Assembly: GCF_004339525.1 (NCBI RefSeq)
Contig: NZ_SMGE01000001.1
Location: 2,914,001 to 2,978,000, forward strand
Origin: Flavobacterium sp. 90
GTDB taxonomy: Bacteria > Bacteroidota > Bacteroidia > Flavobacteriales > Flavobacteriaceae
Direction of reading: 5' to 3'
DNA length: 64,000 nt
Both the position numbers and the translations under genes were made by a program. Below the pieces are notes generated by a model, which was not told where the DNA came from, did no database searches, and worked only from the letters and a program-made list of their open reading frames with translations. Positions 58,207 to 64,000 of this stretch are shown here, piece by piece. The stretch's first letter is position 1; each line of letters opens with the position of its first letter.

Positions 58207-59478
58207 TTATTTATTCGCAGTAACTTTCCAAATTGTATTTCCGCTATCGTCATTCACAAGAAGCGATCCGTCTTTCATAACAGTTACTGCAACCGGACGT
58301 CCATAAACTTCAGCTGTGTCAGCGTTGGCAACAAAACCGGTTAAAAAATCTTCAGGTTTTCCGGAAGGTTTCCCATTTGCAAACGGAACAAAAAGAACTT
58401 TATAACCTGATATTATCGAACGATTCCAAGAACCATGTTGTCCTACGAAAGCGCCATTTTTATATTTTGCAGGAAAAGCATCTTTGGTATAAAAAGCCAA
58501 TCCTAAAGAAGCCGTATGAGAACCAACAGGAACATCTGGAACAATAGCTTTGGCAACTAAATCTTTGCGTTCGCCTTTTAATCTTGGATCAGGATTGTTT
58601 CCATAATAAGAATATGGCCATCCATAAAATCCATTTAATTTTACACTCGTAATATAATCCGGAACTAAGTCGTCTCCCAATTCGTCGCGCTCATTTACGG
58701 CCGTCCATAACTCCTTATTAACAGGATTCCAATCCATTCCCATTGGGTTTCTAAGTCCATCTGCATAGATTTTTTCGCCAGTTCCATCAGGATTAATTTC
58801 TAAAATTGCTGCACGACGTACTTCTTTATCCATTCCGTTTTCTCCAACATTACTTCCAGAACCAACAGCTACATAAATTTTCGTTTCCTCAGGATTGGAA
58901 ATTATATTTCTCGTCCAGTGATTGTTATATCCTCCGGCAGGAAGTTCGACAATTTTGACACCTTTTGTTTCTAACTTTAGCGGCGCATTTTTATAAGGAT
59001 AACGGTATAAACCATCCGTATTGGCGACATAAAAGAAGTCTTTTAGAATTAGCATTCCAAAAGGTCTGTTCAGGCCTTTTAAGAAAACTTCGCGAGTTTC
59101 AAATTTTCCGTCTTTATCCGTATCGCGAAGAACTATAATTTGATTTTTGCTAGTTCTTGTTCCGCTTTCCACAACAAAAATATCATTATTAGGTCCAATA
59201 TAACTCCAACGTGGATTATCAAAACCATCGGCAAATTTTGTCACCGTAAATCCTTCCGGCGCTTTTGGTGTTTTGCCTTCCGGCCAGCCAAGTACCTTAC
59301 TGTTTTTTGTTTTTGATTCTGTGGCGTATGGTGCAGGCAAAGTAAGATCGCCAATCGCCGTTTTTACAACTACCGAAGGCTGTTTTGAGATTGTTTCTTT
59401 CTCCGCTTTTGATTGTCCATTGCAAGCTGTTAATACAATCAAAAAGGATATGGATAATATATTTGAAACGGTTTTCAT
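58207..59478 (-). CDS. PQQ-dependent sugar dehydrogenase-like lipoprotein
   Basis: A 423-residue beta-propeller lipoprotein (lipobox LIVLTAC). The family pattern includes FADGFDNPRWSYIGPNNDIFVVESG, GLNRPFGMLILKDFFYVANTDGLYRY, NHWTRNIISNPEETKIYVAVGSGSN and DGLRNPMGMDWNPVNKELWTAVNERDELGDDLVPDY, typical of soluble glucose/sorbosone dehydrogenases using PQQ. Calcium and PQQ ligands cannot be fully checked by eye. It probably oxidises sugars in the periplasm. Monocistronic. Confidence 0.88.
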   Translation of the reverse strand: MKTVSNILSISFLIVLTACNGQSKAEKETISKQPSVVVKTAIGDLTLPAPYATESKTKNSKVLGWPEGKTPKAPEGFTVTKFADGFDNPRWSYIGPNNDIFVVESGTRTSKNQIIVLRDTDKDGKFETREVFLKGLNRPFGMLILKDFFYVANTDGLYRYPYKNAPLKLETKGVKIVELPAGGYNNHWTRNIISNPEETKIYVAVGSGSNVGENGMDKEVRRAAILEINPDGTGEKIYADGLRNPMGMDWNPVNKELWTAVNERDELGDDLVPDYITSVKLNGFYGWPYSYYGNNPDPRLKGERKDLVAKAIVPDVPVGSHTASLGLAFYTKDAFPAKYKNGAFVGQHGSWNRSIISGYKVLFVPFANGKPSGKPEDFLTGFVANADTAEVYGRPVAVTVMKDGSLLVNDDSGNTIWKVTANK

Positions 59479-59630
59479 AATGGTTTGGGGTTAAAAAGTT
59501 AAAGGAGAACAATTTAGTGAAATATTGAATATTTCGAGAAAAAAAAATGTAAATATTTAATGATATTTAACAATCTCAAAAAAATACGTTCCTGATATAT
59601 TTTGATACTTACAGTTTGGTTGTAATTCTG

Positions 59631-59638
59631 TATCTTTG
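59631..59638 (+). promoter_or_regulatory. -7 element TATCTTTG for hpt
   Basis: Exact TAnnTTTG, 24 bp before the proposed hpt ATG at 59663. Confidence 0.55.
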
Positions 59639-59662
59639 CGCATTATTTTAAACATAAAAATA

Positions 59663-60193
59663 ATGATACAACTTCACGATAAACAATTTGTTCCATTTAT
59701 TTCGGCTAAAGAAATTGATTTTGCTTTGACCAAAATAGTAGCACAAGTCGAAGATGATTTTGGAGATGATACCCCAATTTTTATTGGCGTTTTGAACGGT
59801 GCATTTATGGTTGTTGCCGATTTTTTAAAGAAATACAAAAGTCCTTGCGAGGTTTCATTTATCAAAATGGCATCTTACGAAGGAACTGAAACTACCAATA
59901 CCGTAAAAGAATTAATTGGTATCAATCAGGATTTATCCGGAAGAAGTGTTGTTATTATCGAAGATATTATCGATACCGGAAATACGATCGAAGAATTAAA
60001 GCACCTTTTTAAACAACAAAATGTAAAGCATTTTAAAATCGCGACTTTGTTTTTTAAACCGGACGCTTACAAAAAAGACATTAAAATAGATTATATCGGA
60101 ATCAGAATTCCAAATAAATTCATTGTTGGCTACGGATTAGACTACGATGGTTTAGGAAGAAATCTTGCTGAGGTCTATAAATTGGCCGAATAA
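59663..60193 (+). CDS. hpt: Hypoxanthine phosphoribosyltransferase
   Basis: A 176-residue purine-salvage enzyme that converts hypoxanthine or guanine with PRPP to IMP or GMP. The start at ATG 59663 (MIQLHDKQFVPFIS) is preferred over an earlier in-frame TTG, which the -7 element overlaps. The PRPP motif VVIIEDIIDTGNTIEEL is clear, as is KMASYEGTE of the pyrophosphate-binding loop area. It is followed by adk after 74 bp. Confidence 0.95.
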   Translation: MIQLHDKQFVPFISAKEIDFALTKIVAQVEDDFGDDTPIFIGVLNGAFMVVADFLKKYKSPCEVSFIKMASYEGTETTNTVKELIGINQDLSGRSVVIIEDIIDTGNTIEELKHLFKQQNVKHFKIATLFFKPDAYKKDIKIDYIGIRIPNKFIVGYGLDYDGLGRNLAEVYKLAE

Positions 60194-60267
60194 TTAAAAA
60201 CACACACAACTATATATTCATTTAAAACTTCTTATAAAAAACAGAAGTAACAACACTCACTCATATT

Positions 60268-60840
60268 ATGATTAACATTGTTTTATTTGGAAAACCAGGA
60301 GCAGGAAAAGGAACTCAGGCTGAATTTTTGAAAGAAAAATACAAATTAACACACCTTTCAACTGGAGATATTTTTCGTTTTAATTTAAAAAATGACACAG
60401 ATTTAGGTAAAAAAGCAAGAGTTTTTATGGACAATGGAGAATTGGTTCCTTGCGAAGTTACAACTGCAATGTTAATTGACGAAGTAAACAAACACCCTGA
60501 TACCGAAGGTTTTTTATTTGACGGTTATCCAAGAACATTAGATCAGGCAGAAGCTTTAGATAAATTTTTACCAACAATTGGATCAAGTGTTACAGCAACA
60601 ATTGCATTAGAAGCAGATGATGAAATTCTGGTAGCACGTTTATTAGAAAGAGGAAAAACAAGTGGAAGAGTTGATGATCAGGACGAAGAAAAAATTCGTG
60701 TGAGATATCAGGAATACAATGAAAAAACGGCTCCACTAATTGGATATTATAAAGAACAAAATAAGTTTCACGCTGTAAACGGTATTGGAACTATCGAAGA
60801 AATTACACAACGATTAACGTCAGTTATAGATAATTTGTAG
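60268..60840 (+). CDS. adk: Adenylate kinase
   Basis: A 190-residue short-LID adenylate kinase that interconverts AMP, ADP and ATP. The P-loop GKPGAGKGT is at 8-16; LFDGYPRTLDQAEAL is the NMP-binding block, and LERGKTSGRVDDQDEEKIRVRYQEYN is the lid and following helix. No zinc-binding Cys in the lid. Followed by a repeat element and then the CorC-type gene. Confidence 0.97.
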   Translation: MINIVLFGKPGAGKGTQAEFLKEKYKLTHLSTGDIFRFNLKNDTDLGKKARVFMDNGELVPCEVTTAMLIDEVNKHPDTEGFLFDGYPRTLDQAEALDKFLPTIGSSVTATIALEADDEILVARLLERGKTSGRVDDQDEEKIRVRYQEYNEKTAPLIGYYKEQNKFHAVNGIGTIEEITQRLTSVIDNL

Positions 60841-60992
60841 AAGCTATTCCAGCTGTACGTGAAATCCCGATAGCTATCGGGACGCAAAAAAACTATTTTT
60901 CTAACCTTAAAACGAGCTTCCTCCGGTCGCTGTTTTCCGGTAAGAAAAATTAGTTTTTTTAGCTCCGGGCTTTTCACTTCCATCTGGGCTAC
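60841..60992. repeat. Dispersed repeat element downstream of adk
   Basis: Begins GAAGCTATTCCAGC directly after the adk stop, holds ATCCCGATAGCTATCGGGAC (60865-60884), an inverted pair CTATTTTTCTAACCT.../...GGTAAGAAAAATTAG around CGAGCTTCCTCCGGTCGC, and ends TTTCACTTCCATCTGGGC. It does not code for a protein. Its structure suggests a dispersed non-autonomous element. Confidence 0.6.
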
Positions 60993-61050
60993 GAAATACT
61001 AGAATTGCAAATTACATTAACGAACCATTAAATAACGAATAAACCTCAAA

Positions 61051-62325
61051 TTGGAAATACTCATAATATTTTTTCTAATACTATTAAACGGCGTTTTCTC
61101 TATGTCCGAAATTGCACTTATTTCGGCAAGAAAAAATAGATTGGAAACCGCCGCAAAAAAGGGAAATAAAAGTGCAAAGATTGCGCTCGATCTAGCCAAT
61201 TCACCAAACAAGTTTTTATCAACTGTACAAATCGGAATTACCTTAATCGGAATTTTAACCGGTATTTATAGTGGGGATAAAATCACAATAGATGTAGAAA
61301 CATTTGTTAGCGGATTTGCCGTTTTAAAACCATATGCACATTCAGTTGCAGTGGGAATTGTTGTGGTAGTTTTGACATTTTTCTCTTTAGTTTTAGGGGA
61401 ACTATTACCAAAACGTATCGGTTTAAATTATCCGGAATCGATTGCAAAAATGGTAGCATTGCCAATGAAAATCGTTTCGATTATTACAGCACCGTTTATC
61501 TGGTTGTTAACATCTTCAACAGATTTCTTGTTGAATGTTTTGCAGATAAAACCAACAGCAGACGGTAAAGTAACCGAAGAAGAAATTAAAGCGATCATTA
61601 AGGAAGGAACCGAAGGCGGAGAAGTTCAGGAAATTGAACAAGATATCGTAGAACGTGTTTTTCATATTGGTGACAGAAAAGTAAATTCGTTAATGACGCA
61701 CCGTAAATCAGTAGATATGCTGCCGTTTACTGCTGACAAAGCAAAAATTAAGGAATTAGTTTTGCAGGATTTACATACCGTTTATCCGGTTTACAGAGAT
61801 AATTACGATGACATTGTTGGAATTGTAACACTGAAAAATATATTTGCAAACATCGAAAGTGATAATTTTGATTTGAATGCAATAATGATAGATGCTCCTT
61901 ATTTAATGGAACAAACAACGGCTTATAAAGCGTTGGAAAATTTCAAGAAAACGGGTATACATTATGCTTTAGTTTCAGATGAATATGGTGTTTTTCAAGG
62001 TATAATTACCTTAAATGATATTCTTGAAGCTTTAGTTGGTGATGCATCTGATTTTTATAAAGATGAATTCCAATTGATCGAGCGTGAAGACGGTTCATGG
62101 TTGGTGGACGGACATTATTCATTACACGATTTCTTGACTTATTTTGAGTTAGACGAATTGACAAATGATTATGAAGTAAACACCGTAAGCGGAATGATTA
62201 TGACGGAGCTTTCACATATTCCAAAAGAAGGCGAAAAATTAATCTGGCAAAAATTTGTGCTTGAAGTATTAGATATGGATGGCGTAAAGATTGATAAAGT
62301 GTTAGTAAAAGCACTAAAAGAGTAG
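61051..62325 (+). CDS. CNNM/CorC-HlyC type transporter-associated protein
   Basis: A 424-residue membrane protein with TTG start (no ATG is possible before the in-frame stop at 61033-61035). Order: a DUF21/CNNM domain with four membrane segments (about 1-140; SEIALISARKNRLETAAKKG is diagnostic), a CBS pair at about 205-325 (MTHRKSVDMLPF, then VSDEYGVFQGIITLNDIL), and a C-terminal CorC_HlyC domain ending DMDGVKIDKVLV. Often called hemolysin; such proteins are linked to divalent-cation efflux. Confidence 0.92.
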   Translation: MEILIIFFLILLNGVFSMSEIALISARKNRLETAAKKGNKSAKIALDLANSPNKFLSTVQIGITLIGILTGIYSGDKITIDVETFVSGFAVLKPYAHSVAVGIVVVVLTFFSLVLGELLPKRIGLNYPESIAKMVALPMKIVSIITAPFIWLLTSSTDFLLNVLQIKPTADGKVTEEEIKAIIKEGTEGGEVQEIEQDIVERVFHIGDRKVNSLMTHRKSVDMLPFTADKAKIKELVLQDLHTVYPVYRDNYDDIVGIVTLKNIFANIESDNFDLNAIMIDAPYLMEQTTAYKALENFKKTGIHYALVSDEYGVFQGIITLNDILEALVGDASDFYKDEFQLIEREDGSWLVDGHYSLHDFLTYFELDELTNDYEVNTVSGMIMTELSHIPKEGEKLIWQKFVLEVLDMDGVKIDKVLVKALKE

Positions 62326-62336
62326 AGAGAATAAAA

Positions 62337-62455
62337 TAGTTTTCAGTCGCAGTTAGCAGTGAAAACGGAAAGTGAGAATGAATACAAAAACAATAGAAGT
62401 TAGAAATATGATTTAGAGCAATCTAAAATCTAAAATCTAAAATCTGAAATTCAAA
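62337..62455. repeat. Short intergenic repeats before obgE
   Basis: TTTTCAGTCGCAGTTAGCAGTGAAAAC followed by ATCTAAAATCTAAAATCTAAAATCTGAAATT. Both types occur elsewhere in the window. Confidence 0.75.
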
Positions 62456-62458
62456 ACA

Positions 62459-63460
62459 ATGACAGAAGGAAATTTTGTAGATTATGTTAAGATTTATGTT
62501 TCTTCCGGAAAGGGAGGAAAAGGATCTACACATTTACATAGAGAGAAATTTATTGAAAAAGGAGGCCCTGACGGAGGTGATGGTGGTCGAGGAGGACACG
62601 TGTATTTAGTTGGAAATAAAGGACTTTGGACACTGTTTCATTTGAAATTTGCCCGACACATTAAAGCTGGTCACGGTGGAGATGGAGGAGGAGACCGTAG
62701 TACAGGTGCTGACGGAGACGATAAATTTATCGAAGTGCCTTTGGGAACTGTTGTAAAAGACAAAGAAACCGGAGAAACTTTATTCGAAATTACCGAAGAT
62801 GGTGAAAAAAGAATTCTTTCTAAAGGAGGAAAAGGTGGTTTAGGAAACTGGCACTTTAGAAGTTCTACAAATCAAACGCCACGTTACGCACAACCAGGTT
62901 TACCGGGAGTGGAGATGGACGTTATTTTGGAATTAAAAGTTCTTGCTGATGTTGGATTAGTAGGTTTTCCTAATGCTGGAAAATCAACTTTGTTGTCTGT
63001 ATTAACTTCTGCAAAACCAAAAATTGCGGATTATCCTTTTACAACTCTAAAACCAAACTTAGGAATTGTAGCTTACAGAGATTATCAATCTTTTGTAATT
63101 GCCGATATTCCGGGAATTATTGAAGGTGCGGCTGAAGGTAAAGGTTTAGGTCATTATTTCTTGCGTCATATCGAGCGTAACTCAACTTTACTATTTTTAG
63201 TTCCGGTTGATACGCCTGATATTAAAGGTGAATATGATATTTTGGTTAATGAGTTAACGAAATACAATCCTGAAATGCTAGATAAAGAACGTCTTTTAGT
63301 AATCTCAAAATGTGATATGCTGGATGACGAACTTAAAGCTGAATTGAAAACAGAACTTGATATTGCTTTCAAAGATGTTCCTTATATGTTTATCTCTTCT
63401 GTTGCGCAACAAGGTTTAACAGACTTAAAAGATAAGCTTTGGAAAATGCTTAACGAATAA
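62459..63460 (+). CDS. obgE: Obg family GTPase
   Basis: A 333-residue ribosome-associated GTPase. Residues 1-158 form the Gly-rich Obg fold ([49 protein letters not shown]). The G domain has G1 GFPNAGKST at about 167-175, switch region [12 protein letters not shown]3 [17 protein letters not shown], and SKCDM as G4. It ends shortly after, with no OCT domain. It is needed for large-subunit assembly in other bacteria. A terminator follows. Confidence 0.97.
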   Translation: MTEGNFVDYVKIYVSSGKGGKGSTHLHREKFIEKGGPDGGDGGRGGHVYLVGNKGLWTLFHLKFARHIKAGHGGDGGGDRSTGADGDDKFIEVPLGTVVKDKETGETLFEITEDGEKRILSKGGKGGLGNWHFRSSTNQTPRYAQPGLPGVEMDVILELKVLADVGLVGFPNAGKSTLLSVLTSAKPKIADYPFTTLKPNLGIVAYRDYQSFVIADIPGIIEGAAEGKGLGHYFLRHIERNSTLLFLVPVDTPDIKGEYDILVNELTKYNPEMLDKERLLVISKCDMLDDELKAELKTELDIAFKDVPYMFISSVAQQGLTDLKDKLWKMLNE

Positions 63461-63477
63461 ACAATATGTTTTAAATA

Positions 63478-63513
63478 TGAAAACCCGACAACTTAAATTG
63501 TCGGGTTTTTTGT
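63478..63513 (+). terminator. Terminator of obgE
   Basis: Hairpin AAACCCGACAA / TTGTCGGGTTT followed by T run, 20 bp after the stop. Confidence 0.92.
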
Positions 63514-63560
63514 TTTTAAACGAAAAAAAACAAATTATTTCAGATGATTTAGTCAAACAG

Positions 63561-64000
63561 CTAAAGTCCGAAATTTTTAGAGATTCCAATGTTGAAATTT
63601 TTTCCAAAATCGAAACCGATACGTTCTTCTCTTGGAGTTCCTTTTCCGGAAAGGTTATCATAATATATTCCTCCAATAGAGAAATTTAAACCAAAACCTT
63701 TTTTCATGTTGATGAATAGTGCAGGTGTTAAGCTTGCGTACATTCCTTTAGCATTATTTAATGTTGTGTCTTGATAACCAACTCCTAAATCTGTGTAGAA
63801 TGAGAACAACTCAGAAAGTGGTGTTGAGTAACGTGCAAAAGCTCCAATTTTGTATGCTTCTTGTCTTGCCGAACCAGTTTCTTTGTAATTTTTGATTGAA
63901 CCTTCAACTCCGGCAGTCCAGTGCTCAGTAAATTGATATCCTACTTTTGGAGAAAATTCAAATCCTTCAAATTTATCTTCACCAATTTTTTCTGATCCAA
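63561..64000 (-). CDS. Outer-membrane beta-barrel protein, 5' end outside window
   Basis: The C-terminal part (about 146 residues seen) of a minus-strand gene; the frame is open to the window edge. Alternating amphipathic strands such as FEFSPKVGYQFTEHWTAGVEGSIKNYKE, ARYSTPLSELFSFYTDLGVGYQD and ALFINMKKGFGLNFSIGGIYY end in NFGL, as in small outer-membrane barrels. The internal Met-like start at 63809 is a TTG and not the true start. Function unknown. Confidence 0.8.
   Translation of the reverse strand, partial: GSEKIGEDKFEGFEFSPKVGYQFTEHWTAGVEGSIKNYKETGSARQEAYKIGAFARYSTPLSELFSFYTDLGVGYQDTTLNNAKGMYASLTPALFINMKKGFGLNFSIGGIYYDNLSGKGTPREERIGFDFGKNFNIGISKNFGL

Overview
The window is AT-rich chromosomal DNA from a Flavobacterium-like member of the Bacteroidetes. 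The evidence is the gene set (a TonB-dependent receptor, a one-chain glycine dehydrogenase, a short-LID adenylate kinase, an MlaE/MlaF pair without a neighbouring mce gene, a YHS/DoxX/DinB cluster and an IVP four-helix-bundle gene), the near absence of Shine-Dalgarno sequences, and the repeated upstream match TAnnTTTG, the -7 element of Flavobacterium and Bacteroides promoters. No rRNA, CRISPR array, prophage or complete IS element was seen. One tRNA gene (Val, anticodon TAC) is present.

Layout. 1-4.9 kb holds short-chain dehydrogenases, VOC proteins, an AraC regulator and a Crp/Fnr-like regulator bracketed by two copies of one palindrome. 5-11.7 kb holds small membrane proteins, an alarmone-hydrolase-like HD protein, an XRE regulator and several secreted proteins of unknown function. 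11.9-18.5 kb holds tRNA-Val, folC, exbB/exbD, a tonB-like gene, glutamate dehydrogenase and a chalcone-isomerase-like protein, with repeat-filled gaps. 19-21.6 kb holds an acyl-CoA dehydrogenase, a second Crp/Fnr regulator and a 153-bp tandem repeat. 21.9-29 kb is a long plus-strand run (peroxiredoxin, YHS, DoxX, DinB, NRDE, ATP-grasp, LysE-type exporter, M28 peptidase, SDR, IVP element, SprT-like). 29-38 kb holds the Mla-type transporter, a glycosyltransferase, a methyltransferase, a KAS III-type synthase, gcvP and a UbiA-like membrane protein.

39-49 kb is the most unusual part. Two AidA/PixA-family (inclusion-body) genes, a DUF1842 gene and a lipoprotein with one CxxCH haem site surround an eight-gene minus-strand operon led by a GbsR/MarR regulator. 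The first pixA-like gene and the DUF1842 gene, 6.3 kb apart, share a promoter of fixed geometry and a conserved 5' leader with two invariant blocks and fixed spacing to the start codon. I do not recognise this leader as a known RNA class. A decayed second copy of the SRPBCC gene lies beside the pixA genes, pointing to a local duplication.

49-64 kb is mostly housekeeping: DUF218 protein, M3 peptidase, purE and purK, a TonB-dependent receptor, a PQQ-type sugar dehydrogenase, hpt, adk, a CorC/HlyC-type protein, obgE and the end of an outer-membrane barrel gene.

Many intergenic gaps carry dispersed repeats: roughly 100-bp inverted-repeat elements, a 20-bp palindrome found at three places, AACCGCAAAG-type arrays and repeatedly used terminator hairpins. 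Names rest on motif recognition by eye. No database search, folding or alignment program was run.
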